A stretch of DNA of 64,000 nucleotides from positions 5,677,501 through 5,741,500 of the forward strand of contig NZ_JAUSYQ010000002.1 of the NCBI RefSeq assembly GCF_030816965.1, given 5' to 3'. The DNA is from Streptomyces canus. Lineage in GTDB: Bacteria; Actinomycetota; Actinomycetes; Streptomycetales; Streptomycetaceae. Below the pieces are notes generated by a model. The model searched no databases and had not been told where the DNA came from. It saw nothing but the letters and a program-made list of their open reading frames with translations. Both the position numbers and the translations under genes were made by a program. Shown here one piece after another: positions 25,632 through 34,181 of the stretch. The first letter of the stretch is position 1, and every line of letters starts with the position of its first letter.

Positions 25632-25669
25632 GTGGTCCGGGCCAGCGCTATCTGGCTTGCCCGGACCAC
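25632..25669 (+). terminator. Terminator after the restriction-modification gene
   Basis: GTGGTCCGGGC at 25632-25642 pairs perfectly with GCCCGGACCAC at 25659-25669, with additional pairing inside the loop (CCAG/CTGG). It starts four bases after the stop codon. Confidence 0.75.
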
Positions 25670-25811
25670 CGTTCTGCGTGAGCGATGCGTGAGCGGACGG
25701 GACGGCACACGCTGGATTGAGCGTCACATCGGCGAGGCCGGCAAGTATCTGACCAGGCAAAACCGGATCGAGCACGATCACGGATCATCACCCGTCACGA
25801 TCTTGCAGGCC

Positions 25812-25856
25812 CTCGTAATGCGTAGGTCTCGGGTTCGAATCCCGAAGGCGGCTCCA
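25812..25856 (+). other. att fragment 1: 3' part of tRNA-Thr(CGT)
   Basis: The 45 bases contain the anticodon loop (CTCGTAA), the 3' anticodon strand, variable loop, complete T-arm (TCGGG-TTCGAAT-CCCGA), the acceptor 3' strand AGGCGGC, T and CCA. The matching GCCGCCT 5' acceptor strand and D-arm are absent upstream, so this is not a functional gene. Same-strand copies occur at 33269, 47165 and 56322. Best read as an attachment site remnant of an element integrating at the tRNA 3' half. Confidence 0.85.
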
Positions 25857-25861
25857 TGATG

Positions 25862-25897
25862 AACCCCAGGTCGGGCCTTTGACCTGGGGTTTCTTGT
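25862..25897 (+). terminator. Intrinsic terminator downstream of att fragment 1
   Basis: AACCCCAGGTC (25862-25872) and GACCTGGGGTT (25881-25891) give an 11-bp stem followed by TCTTGTTT. It is the kind of terminator found after a tRNA gene. Confidence 0.8.
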
Positions 25898-25946
25898 TTC
25901 GGGTGACCTTGGAATATCGGCAAATCGGGCACCTGCGGTCTGTGCA

Positions 25947-25962
25947 TCGTAATGCGTAGGTC
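25947..25962 (+). repeat. Second copy of the 16-bp att core
   Basis: TCGTAATGCGTAGGTC repeats positions 25813-25828 exactly, 134 bases downstream, without the T-arm. A corresponding copy exists at the same distance from att fragment 2. Confidence 0.7.
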
Positions 25963-26142
25963 GGAGGTGTGGTTTCCGTGACCGTATGGATGACCTCAGC
26001 CTCTGAGCTGGGCTTTTACTCATCCAGGAAGGGCGAGTCAGGTATACGCAATGGGTTTCGGTGGACAACCGGTGGACAGGCGTGCGTGACCCTCCATCAG
26101 GGGCCTGTCGTTACCCCTGGGTCGGCGGGTGAAATGCGGCCA

Positions 26143-26379
26143 TCTTCGACACTTGGAGACCATCTCCCACAGCGCGGCCAGGATCCCGGCAACGAGCAGC
26201 AGGCCCACGACCGTCCCCACGGGCGAGCAGCCGCCGCCTCCGACGGCCGCGGGCACGAAGATGTCCTCGTCCCTGCGGCCAGGTCCCCGCTTGCCGCACG
26301 TGGAGCACCCCTTGGCACCGTATCCGTCGCAGGCCGCGGGTCTGGTTGCCTGTCGGCAGAAGGACAGGCTGACCGTGTT
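26143..26379 (-). pseudogene. Remnant of a small cysteine-rich membrane protein
   Basis: Between a TAG at 26380-26382 and the attachment flank, one minus-strand frame reads SLSFCRQATRPAACDGYG, GCSTCGKRGPGRRDEDIF and then a hydrophobic VGTVVGLLLVAGILAALW segment. That pattern (cysteine pairs, then one membrane helix) looks coding, but no start codon is available at its N-terminus. It may be the truncated tail of a transfer-region gene of the integrated element. Low certainty. Confidence 0.3.
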
Positions 26380-26382
26380 CTA

Positions 26383-27053
26383 TTAGCGGGAAGCCGCACG
26401 TGGCGGCGCGGCCGACCTCGCCCAGCCGGCCAGCCGGCTGAATTGTGTTCGACGGAGCCGGTGGCCGGTCGATGCCGCCGCCAGCGGCGGCAATTCGCCA
26501 CCTGACAACCGCTGACCAGCGACCTACCGTCTACCCGCCGCGGAGGCGAGCACGTCGGCCGGGTGGGGTGTGGCGGGGTTCGACGCGATCGCGCGGGACT
26601 CGCGGACCGGCTCCGCGCGATGTGCGAGCGGCTGCCGCGCGCTGCCTGACGACTGGTCAGTGGTCTGCGTTGGATGCGGCTGCGAGCTGTGCAGTGTCGT
26701 CGGTGCGTTCCTTGGCTCCCGGTCGTGGCGGGTCCTCGAGCGGCTGCTGGCGGCGCGTTCCGCCCCGAGGGCGGCGGACCGATGTGCGCTCTTTTGGGAG
26801 AAGGCGAGGGCGCTCATGTTCGATCCCTGTGCTGTGGTGCTCACAGGCGCGTGCGCTCGGGCCTCTCAGAAGCGGGCGACTGTCACAGTAGCCGCGCAGC
26901 GGTGTCACAGGAGCCGGTCGGAGGTGATGGGCGGCCATTACGCGGGACTGGCCTGGACAGCAGGGGCCTGCCCGTGGTGCCGGTGGCCGGCGAGCCCGGC
27001 GGCCCGTGTCCGCCACCGCTTCGGCATGGATGAGGCCCAAGGCCGGTTGCGGG
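26383..27053. other. 671 bases without a recognisable gene
   Basis: Several frames are open on both strands because of GC content, but none shows a family motif, a ribosome site or sensible amino-acid composition. I see nothing I can name here. Confidence 0.5.
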
Positions 27054-27093
27054 CCGGTCGTGGGCCGGGCCTGTCGGCCCGGCCCACGACCGG
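27054..27093 (-). terminator. Strong hairpin after the pectinase gene
   Basis: CCGGTCGTGGGCCGGGCC (27054-27071) pairs perfectly over 18 bp with 27076-27093 around a TGTC loop, 21 bases beyond the pectinase stop on the minus strand. There is no T-tract. Confidence 0.75.
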
Positions 27094-27114
27094 TGAGGGG
27101 GAAACGCCTCGCCG

Positions 27115-29817
27115 CTACTTGACGGTGGCCTTGCTCTGCACGATGAACGCCGAGCCCGAGGCCGGCTTGACCGTGGTGGAGGTCGTGGTCACCGTGGCGT
27201 TGCGCACGGTCAGCCCGGTCTTCGCGCTGATCGACACCGAGGACAGGGTCAGGCCGGTGATCGGCTGCTCCGGCACGCCTATGATCTGCCCGGCCGTGTC
27301 GGCGCCGGTCGCGGTGACGTTGGCGATGGTGATGTCGTGGTAGTGCGGCGTGGTGCTGGTGATCGCCTGCGCGGCGTCGCCGTCCGCGGGCACCCGCGGG
27401 TAGTACCCGGTGATCAGGATCGGGGTCCTGACATCGGTCATCGTGAGGTTCCTGTACGTGACGTCGTGGACGTTGCCGCCACGGCCCCGCGCGGTCTTGA
27501 TCCGGACGCCGGCGCTGGTGCCGGTCAGGGTGTTGTCGTGGATGTCGATGTCGTAGATGCCGCCGCCCGTGAAGCTGCCGATGGAGAGTCCATGGCCGTG
27601 CAGGATCACGCAGTTGCTCAGCGAGATGTCGTGGGACGCGCCCGCCGACGAGGAGGCGATGGCGATGTCGTCGTCCCCGTTGTCGATCGTGCTGTTGGTC
27701 ACCGCGACGCCCGAGGATGACCACACGTCGATTCCATCGGTGTTGGGTGCGTCCGACGGCGCCGAGATCGTGATCCTGTCGACGGCGGCCGTCGTCACCT
27801 TGTTGAGGGTGATGTGCACGTTCGGGGCGTTCTTCAGCGTGATCCCGGTGATCTTCACGTTCGAGGTGTCGCTGGCGAGAATCAGGCCGGGGCGGGACGG
27901 CTGGGTCTGGCCTGCCTTGATCGCCGCCCAGGTCTTGGCCCACCACGGGGCGCCCTGGCCGTCGATCGTGCCCGCACCGCTGATGGTGAGGTTCCTCACC
28001 CCGGACGCTCCCAGCAGCGGAGACCTCTTGGCACCCGACAGGGGGTAGTCCTCCGGGTTCTGTGAGGCGAGCAGGGTCGCTCCGGAGTCGATCGTGAAGG
28101 TGAGGTCGCCGGCCAGGGTCAGTGCGCCAGAGAGGTACCGGCCGCTGGTCAGTTCCACCGTGCCCTTGCCCGCGCAGGCGTTGATCGCCTTCTGCAGGGC
28201 CGCGGTGTCCTTCGTCCTGCCGTCGCCCTTCGCCCCGTAACTGGTGGGCTTGCAGACCGTGCCGGTGGCCGGGCTCGTCGTCGTGGTGGTCATCGGGTTC
28301 CAGCCGTCCGACCCTGCCAGGTACTTCGCCGGGGTGTAGGCCGCCGCCTTGGAGTCGCTCAGCTGCGGCCGATCGGAGTTGACCGTCGCTCCGGGCCCGG
28401 TGTTCTTGTACTCGCTGAACCGGGCCTTCCTCCACAGGGAGGTGGACATGTCGGTCCAGGGCCGGCCGGTGTCGACCGACGACCCGATGGTGGACTCGCG
28501 GTAGAGCACCTGCGCGTCCTGACGCCACGGGCGACCGAGATTGCTCTTCCGGCCGGTCGAGTCCCCGGTGATGTTCGACCTGTAGAAGAGGAACCCGTAG
28601 GCGCGTGTCGCCGGGGTGCTGGCCGCGGTGATGACACCACCGTTGCCCAACTGGTGGATCTCGGACTGGTCGAAGACCGCGATTCCGCCGCCGTAGATGA
28701 AGTCGACGGTGCCTTCCACGTAGGACTTACGTACATAGGCCCGCGCCGCTTCATTGACCAGGAGGGTGTCCTGGTGGCCGAGGAGCCGCACGTTCGTGAG
28801 GACCGCGCGGTCCCCGGACAGGCTCAGCGCCAGCGCCTGGCTCGTGGTGACCGTGTTGTCGTAGTCGTTGGACATGGTCAGATTCGAGGCCGAGAAGTCG
28901 TGGCCGTCGACGCGCACGGTCGCGCTGCCGAAGGTCCCGTACGTCGTCCCGTCCGGCTTCTTGACGCTCGCCCCGTGGTTCTCGACGATCACGACGTCGG
29001 AGGCGGCGGACCCGAGGCCCTTCAGCGTCACGTAGGGCTTGGTGCTCGGGATGGTGACGACGCCCCGGTAGATGCCCTTCTTGATGGCGACGGTCACCGG
29101 CTTGGTGTTGTTCACCGGGACCTTGTCGATCGCCGCCTGCACCGTTTTGACGTCACCGGAACCGTCAGCGGCCACCGTGATCGTCGTGCCGGAGGCCGCG
29201 GTCGTGGGCGATGCGGTGGCCGTCGGGGCCGAGCCGCCGGTGACCGGGGTCAGCTTCCAGCGCTTGTTGCTGTTGGTGGTGCAGGTCTCCTGGATGACGG
29301 CCGCGCCGGACGCGGTGCTCGCCTTCGCGTCGCTGACGCACAGACCGCTGTTGACATTGACGATCTGGAAGGTGTCGTCCCGCGCCGCCTTCAGCGTCCA
29401 CAACTGGTTGGCGTGATCGGTCCCGCAGCCCCACTGCTGCAGCCGGGTCCCGCTGGCGGTGGAGGCGCCCGGGACGTCGAGGCACATCTTGCTGGCGGCT
29501 GACGTGATGTTGAACTTGCCCGATCCCCGATCGACCAGGGTCCACTGCTGGTTGCTCTGCCCCTGGCTGCAACCCCACTGCTGGACCAGCCCGCCGCTGG
29601 ACGCACTGCCCCCGACCAGATCCATGCACAGCCCGCTCTTGGCGACCGCGAGGTTGTAGGTGCCGGCCTTCACACCGGCCGCCGAGTCACCTGATCCCGC
29701 TCCGACGGTGGCAGCCGCCGCGAAACCGACTCCCGCGAGGACGAGAGCGGCTACGCCACCCACCGCCGCGACGGGCCATCGGGTTCGTCTGCCCCGCTTG
29801 TGCCGACTGAGGTTCAT
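27115..29817 (-). CDS. Secreted CBM13 - pectin methylesterase - polygalacturonase
   Basis: 900 residues, three enzyme modules. Residues about 10-40 form a basic signal/membrane leader. About 47-190 is a ricin-B (CBM13) lectin with repeated QQWGC/NQQW motifs. About 210-500 is a carbohydrate esterase family 8 pectin methylesterase: GHQDTLLV, YVEGTVDFIYGGG and LGRPWR supply the Gln, Asp and Arg of its active site. About 520-900 is a GH28 polygalacturonase: NTDG, DDD, GHG and RIK signatures are all present. The esterase removes methyl groups and the hydrolase cuts the resulting polygalacturonate, so one protein does both steps. ATG at 29817 has GAGAAGGG upstream. It is divergent from the sigma-pectate lyase fusion. 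Confidence 0.9.
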   Translation of the reverse strand: MNLSRHKRGRRTRWPVAAVGGVAALVLAGVGFAAAATVGAGSGDSAAGVKAGTYNLAVAKSGLCMDLVGGSASSGGLVQQWGCSQGQSNQQWTLVDRGSGKFNITSAASKMCLDVPGASTASGTRLQQWGCGTDHANQLWTLKAARDDTFQIVNVNSGLCVSDAKASTASGAAVIQETCTTNSNKRWKLTPVTGGSAPTATASPTTAASGTTITVAADGSGDVKTVQAAIDKVPVNNTKPVTVAIKKGIYRGVVTIPSTKPYVTLKGLGSAASDVVIVENHGASVKKPDGTTYGTFGSATVRVDGHDFSASNLTMSNDYDNTVTTSQALALSLSGDRAVLTNVRLLGHQDTLLVNEAARAYVRKSYVEGTVDFIYGGGIAVFDQSEIHQLGNGGVITAASTPATRAYGFLFYRSNITGDSTGRKSNLGRPWRQDAQVLYRESTIGSSVDTGRPWTDMSTSLWRKARFSEYKNTGPGATVNSDRPQLSDSKAAAYTPAKYLAGSDGWNPMTTTTTSPATGTVCKPTSYGAKGDGRTKDTAALQKAINACAGKGTVELTSGRYLSGALTLAGDLTFTIDSGATLLASQNPEDYPLSGAKRSPLLGASGVRNLTISGAGTIDGQGAPWWAKTWAAIKAGQTQPSRPGLILASDTSNVKITGITLKNAPNVHITLNKVTTAAVDRITISAPSDAPNTDGIDVWSSSGVAVTNSTIDNGDDDIAIASSSAGASHDISLSNCVILHGHGLSIGSFTGGGIYDIDIHDNTLTGTSAGVRIKTARGRGGNVHDVTYRNLTMTDVRTPILITGYYPRVPADGDAAQAITSTTPHYHDITIANVTATGADTAGQIIGVPEQPITGLTLSSVSISAKTGLTVRNATVTTTSTTVKPASGSAFIVQSKATVK

Positions 29818-30000
29818 GCCAGTCCCTTCTCCGTTTGCCACTACGGAGACGGACCACCTCAGCGACCCATAACGCTTTCAGGGCAACGAATTTCGCGTGG
29901 ACTCCCCGCCCAACCCGACGTGGTCCCTCCGGTTGGCCCCTCTGCCGGCCCGTGCCATCATGAGCGCCTCCGCTGAGGGATCACACTCTGTGAGGGTGCA

Positions 30001-32247
30001 TTGCGCAACGCTTCGGCCCGGCCCACGGCTGACACGGCGACCGACACCACGACTGAGACGGCGACCCGTCTGTCCGGAACCGACCTGGTCAACGCTGCCC
30101 GATCCGGAGACCCGCGGGCACGGGCCGCCCTGTTCAGCGAGTATCTGCCCCTGGTCTACAACGTCGTCGGGCGAGGTCTCCACGGGCACGCCGACGTCGA
30201 CGACGTCGTCCAGGAGACCATGCTGTCCGCCATGCGAGCGCTGCCCCGGCTCCGGGAACCGGAGCGGTTCCGATCCTGGATCGTGGCCATAGCGATCCGG
30301 CAGATACATGATCACGGACGGCGCAGCAAGGCCACGGTGGCCCGTCAGCAGCCTCTGGCCGACGTGGCCAACGTCCTCGATCCCTCCCGCGACCTGGCCG
30401 AACTCACCGTCGACCGGCAGGCGTTGTCCCAGGCCGGCAGTGACCTGCTGGAAGCCAGCCGGTGGCTCAGCCATGACGAGCGCTGGACGCTGGCCCTGTG
30501 GTGGCAGGAGACCGCCGGGCAACTGACCCGCACCGAGGTCGCCGACGCACTGCACCTGAGCGTTCCGCACACCGCGGTGCGAATTCAGCGGATGAAGGCC
30601 AAGCTCAGAGTCGCCATCGGCGTGCTCGCCGCCTGGCGGGCCCGGCCGCGGTGCTCCGAGCTCGAATCCCTCGGGGGCGGCCCGACCGCGGCCGGGCAAC
30701 GGCGGCTCACCAAGGTCAGCCGACACGTGGCCGCATGTCCGCGATGCAAGGCAGCGGCCGGTGCCCGGCATTCGATCGACGACCTGCCGATCCGGATCGG
30801 CGCATTGGCGGTCCCGGCCGTGCTGGTGGCGCGGATCCCGAACCTCGTCGGTCAGCACGGGGTGGCCGCCGGGCCGGTGTCCTCGCTGCTGAGCACTCTC
30901 CCACACGGTCTGGGACGGGTCACGGTGAAGTCCGCCGTGGCCGTCGGCAGCACCGTGACCCTCGCCGCCGTCCTCGGCCTCGCGATCCATCTGGCGCCCC
31001 AGCCCCACCCGCACGCCAATCCGGCGATGCGGAGCCCGACCCCGACCCCGACCCCGATCGCGAGCGCCCCACAGTCGCCCGGCCAGACCTCCGCGGCCTC
31101 GGACACGGCCACACGGACGCCGTCCTCCACCCCGTCGACCGCACTCCGCGCCTACTCCGGCGTCGCGACCGCCGACTACTACGTCGCCCCCGGCGGGGAC
31201 GACGCGAATCCGGGCACCCTGGCCCGGCCCTTCGCCACCGTGACCCGGGCCGCCGCGAAGGCCGGGCCGGGCCAGACAGTCGCCGTCCGCGGAGGCACGT
31301 ATCACCCCGAGGCCACGATCGTGCTCAAGTCCTCCGGTACCGCGAATCACCGGATCACGGTGAGCAATTACCGAGGTGAGCATCCCGTGCTCGACGGGTC
31401 CCGGATCCCGGCCAGTGCCTGGTTCATCGTCCAGAGCGGTGGGTACGTCACCGTGCAGGGGCTTGAGATCGTCAACGCCCCCAACGCCCCGTACGTCTGC
31501 GAGTCCTGCCACAACGACGTCTTCGCACGGCTCGGCGTTCACGGCAACGGCCAGACCGGACTTGTGCTGCGCGGCGCAGGGACACGCGACAACCTGGTGC
31601 TCAACAGCGACTTCTTCGACAATCACGAGTCCGGGTCCACCGGCGGGTACGTCGATGGCCTGGTCTTCAGGGACGGCTCCGGAACGGGCAACCGGATCCA
31701 GGGATGCCGGATGTACGACAACTCGGGCGACGGAGTGGACCTCAGCGGATTCAGCGGCGCTGTGACCGTCGACCACACCTGGTCGTTCGGCAACGGCGTC
31801 AATCGCTGGGGTACCGCGACCTTCTCCGGCGGAGGCAGCGGCTTCAAGCTCGGCGGCGATTCGGGTCTTGCGGCCGCCGATATTGCCTCGGACAGCGCTT
31901 CCTGGGACAACGCCGGCTTCGGGTTCACCGAGGTGGGCAACGCGGGAGCCCCCCTGCTGACCAACGACACGGCCTTCCGCAACGGGCAGGCGGGCTTTGC
32001 CTTCGTCTCGTCCGCAGCGACCCTTCAGCACAATCTCGCCCTGGCGAACCACCCCGACTCCTGGCTGGGCGACCAGGCGCAGCACGCGGGTAACTCCTGG
32101 GACCAGTCGGGCTGGACGACGCAGGTACTGCACCTCACCGACCCCACATCGACAACCGCCCACCGCGGCCCCGACGGACAGCTGCCTTCCACACCCTTCC
32201 TCAGCAACACCAAGAACCCCACGATCGGCGCCACGTTGACGCGCTGA
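30001..32247 (+). CDS. ECF sigma factor fused to membrane segment and extracellular pectate-lyase-like beta-helix
   Basis: 748 residues in one uninterrupted frame. Residues about 25-100: sigma region 2 (LVNAARSGDPRARAALFSEYLPLVYNVV, DVDDVVQETMLSAMRALPR). About 150-205: sigma region 4 (LTRTEVADALHLSVPHTAVRIQRMKAKL). About 215-245: H-x3-CPRC zinc-finger-like piece. About 318-337: one membrane helix (VAVGSTVTLAAVLGLAIHLA). About 340-390: Pro/Thr/Ser linker. About 395-748: DUF1565/PL9-type right-handed beta-helix (YYVAPGGDDANPGTLARPFATV, then repeated turns). Topology puts the sigma domains inside and the lyase domain outside. Start is TTG at 30001 with GAGGG five bases upstream. Most likely it senses pectin and controls the divergent pectinase gene. 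Confidence 0.85.
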   Translation: MRNASARPTADTATDTTTETATRLSGTDLVNAARSGDPRARAALFSEYLPLVYNVVGRGLHGHADVDDVVQETMLSAMRALPRLREPERFRSWIVAIAIRQIHDHGRRSKATVARQQPLADVANVLDPSRDLAELTVDRQALSQAGSDLLEASRWLSHDERWTLALWWQETAGQLTRTEVADALHLSVPHTAVRIQRMKAKLRVAIGVLAAWRARPRCSELESLGGGPTAAGQRRLTKVSRHVAACPRCKAAAGARHSIDDLPIRIGALAVPAVLVARIPNLVGQHGVAAGPVSSLLSTLPHGLGRVTVKSAVAVGSTVTLAAVLGLAIHLAPQPHPHANPAMRSPTPTPTPIASAPQSPGQTSAASDTATRTPSSTPSTALRAYSGVATADYYVAPGGDDANPGTLARPFATVTRAAAKAGPGQTVAVRGGTYHPEATIVLKSSGTANHRITVSNYRGEHPVLDGSRIPASAWFIVQSGGYVTVQGLEIVNAPNAPYVCESCHNDVFARLGVHGNGQTGLVLRGAGTRDNLVLNSDFFDNHESGSTGGYVDGLVFRDGSGTGNRIQGCRMYDNSGDGVDLSGFSGAVTVDHTWSFGNGVNRWGTATFSGGGSGFKLGGDSGLAAADIASDSASWDNAGFGFTEVGNAGAPLLTNDTAFRNGQAGFAFVSSAATLQHNLALANHPDSWLGDQAQHAGNSWDQSGWTTQVLHLTDPTSTTAHRGPDGQLPSTPFLSNTKNPTIGATLTR

Positions 32248-33140
32248 CCACCACGGATCGACGACTGGACGTGCGCCGCCCACAGATCGGTGGCTGAGCC
32301 ACTTGACTGCCTCACCGCGGTGCCTCTCACCCTCTACGGGGCCGGCCTCGCGCCAGGCCCGCGGCCACGGTCGCTGCCGGCGCCGACCGCCCCCGGTGTC
32401 AACGGCCCCTGAACCCGCGTTTCCCGTTGCGTTCGGCGGAGCACGACGCAGATCCCACTCGATCGCGATGGTGATCCGCCGGAGAGCCCTTGCGATCCGG
32501 GTCCGGACGGGCCCGCGGGGAGAAGGGCTGAGCCGCTGACGCGTTGGCGGATCACCAGGTCGTGGCGACTGAGCGGAGTGTGGTCCGGACGTCACCTTCG
32601 CGGGCCCGCTGTTGGGCAGCGGCTTGTCGAATGTCGTACGGCCGTCGGCCGGCAGAGCCGTGCCGTGGTGGGTGGACTTCACAGTGGCACGCTCCTCGAC
32701 ACCGCCGAGTCCGCGCGCCTGCGGCTGCCCTCGGCCTGCGCGCGGGAGCTTGCGGCAGCAGCTGCCGCAAGCGCGTCAACGGCAGAGTGCCCCACTTGAC
32801 CTGGTCGACCGCACTCCTGACCGCCGGCCAGGCACTGCTGTGCTGTACCGGTCGGGGAGGTGGAGGCCCATGCTTGAGCCCGGGGGACGACCACTGAACG
32901 CGGGCAGCGCGACCGCGTTCGACAAGTGTTGCTCCGCGACTTCTGGCACCACATCGAGGGCCGCCACGGGTACTGATCCACCATCGGTCCTCCGGGAGCG
33001 CAAGGGACGGCGGTCCGGCGCGGGCTGTCAGAAGACGTCTGTAGAGATTGGACAGGTGCCCCGTCCACTCTTCCGACCCGGGCGTCGGCTTCGTTGGCAG
33101 TCCCGTGGCAGTCCTGCTGCCAACCCCGGTGACAGCCCCG
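32248..33140. other. 893 bases without a recognisable gene
   Basis: The stretch holds GC-driven open frames only. A short + frame ending at a TGA near 32970 reads VRQVLLRDFWHHIEGRHGY, which looks like a real protein tail, but it has a stop about 25 codons earlier; it may be a decayed gene end. Confidence 0.4.
32748..32772. repeat. Perfect 25-bp palindrome
   Basis: Twelve-base arms GCTTGCGGCAGC and its complement flank a single central A. It has no T-tract and no adjacent gene end, so it is more like a protein-binding site or recombination relic than a terminator. Confidence 0.5.
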
Positions 33141-33268
33141 CCGGTGGACAGACGCCTTCGGACGGTGCATCACGAGGTGGCACGGGATGACCTGCTGGAC
33201 GTGCTCTGAACAGGCGCAACAGCACCAGACAGCACAGCGAGGCACCACGCAACACAATCGCTCGTGGC

Positions 33269-33313
33269 CTCGTCATGCGTAGGTCTCGGGTTCGAATCCC
33301 GAAGGCGGCTCCA
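33269..33313 (+). other. att fragment 2: 3' part of tRNA-Thr, core variant
   Basis: Same 45-base tRNA 3' segment as at 25812 but with CTCGTCA instead of CTCGTAA in the anticodon loop (base after the anticodon changed). No 5' tRNA half precedes it. The 128 bases before it (33141-33268) are a diverged relative of the arm that precedes the fragments at 47165 and 56322. Confidence 0.85.
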
Positions 33314-33320
33314 TGGTGAA

Positions 33321-33356
33321 CCCCAGATCAGGTCTCTGACCTGGGGATTTTTGTTT
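33321..33356 (+). terminator. Intrinsic terminator downstream of att fragment 2
   Basis: CCCCAGATCAG (33321-33331) pairs with CTGACCTGGGG (33336-33346) with one mismatch, followed by ATTTTTGTTT. Confidence 0.75.
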
Positions 33357-33403
33357 CCGTTGACCTTGGAATCCCGGCCGATCGGGTACTCGTTGTCTGC
33401 GCA

Positions 33404-33419
33404 TCGTCATGCGTAGGTC
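33404..33419 (+). repeat. Second copy of the att core, variant
   Basis: TCGTCATGCGTAGGTC, 134 bases downstream of the main core at 33270, carries the same A-to-C change as its partner. The identical spacing and shared variant tie it to copy 1 at 25947. Confidence 0.7.
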
Positions 33420-34181
33420 GGGGGTTGTGTTTCTGTGACCATGTTGCCGACTTGAGTCTCTGAACTGGACTTTGGTGTATCCGGCAGGGGCGGGTCGGGC
33501 CTCCGCAGTGAGGTTCGGTGGACGACCGGTGGACAGGTGTGCGTGACACTCCATCAGCGGCCTGTCGTTTCCCCTGGATCCGCGGGCGAAAATACGAGCG
33601 TCTTCGATGCGGCGATCGGAAGCAGCGGGACTGTCTGGTCCTGACAACTTCAGTTTCGGACGTATTCGGCTATCCGTCGGCGATGCCGTCGTATGAGGGA
33701 CAGTGTCCTCCGGCGCGCAGTGGCCGCTCCTGGGGAGGCTGGGCAAGGAGGCGGAGGTGCCCACGCATGCTGTGCTGATCCTGCGCCGGTCCGTGCCGAA
33801 CCGTGGCAGGAATGCCCACCGGATTCAGCGTCCGGCTCCGGGCGACGGTGTCTTCCGGCGGCATGGCTGGCCCCAGCTTGACGCCGATGGGGTTGTGGAC
33901 GTCTGCGCGAGGCCGACGTGGGTTCCGTCCTGTCGGCGTGTCCGCTCTCCGATCCGGCCGAAGTGGCTGGATCCGCTGTACGCGCCGCGCGCTTCCTCCC
34001 GCGTTGAGGGTCCTTTATAGGTACTAGAAGTAGTGCAAAAGCGGCCTATGGGGCGGCTCATTCTTGAAATGCCCTTGAATCGGCAAAGGGGGTCCCATAC
34101 GTTTCCTTCGCCACTGCTGCACAGCATGGCCACATCAATTTCATAGCGGGCTCTGGGGAGAGCCCGGGGGGAGACAAGGGC

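Larger units (their letters stand above)
25812..26155 (+). repeat. Attachment-flank direct repeat, copy 1
   Basis: About 344 bases starting with the tRNA fragment are homologous without obvious long gaps to 33269-33612: terminator, second core, the GGTGGACAACCGGTGGACAGG stretch and the CTCCATCAGGGGCCTGTCG stretch all recur in the same order at an offset of 7457. This marks 25857-33268 as a unit bounded by repeated attachment flanks. Confidence 0.7.
33269..33612 (+). repeat. Attachment-flank direct repeat, copy 2
   Basis: Counterpart of 25812-26155 at an offset of 7457 bases; diverged but collinear. The rest of the gap up to 34181 has no gene I can support and must contain the promoter of the LamG gene. 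Confidence 0.7.

Noticed and set aside
25812..25856. A functional tRNA-Thr gene
   Set aside because: The D-arm and 5' acceptor strand are missing here and at the three other copies.
29878..32682. 934-codon minus-strand frame opposite the sigma-lyase gene
   Set aside because: Motif-free Gly/Arg/Val-rich text; the + strand frame carries sigma and beta-helix motifs.
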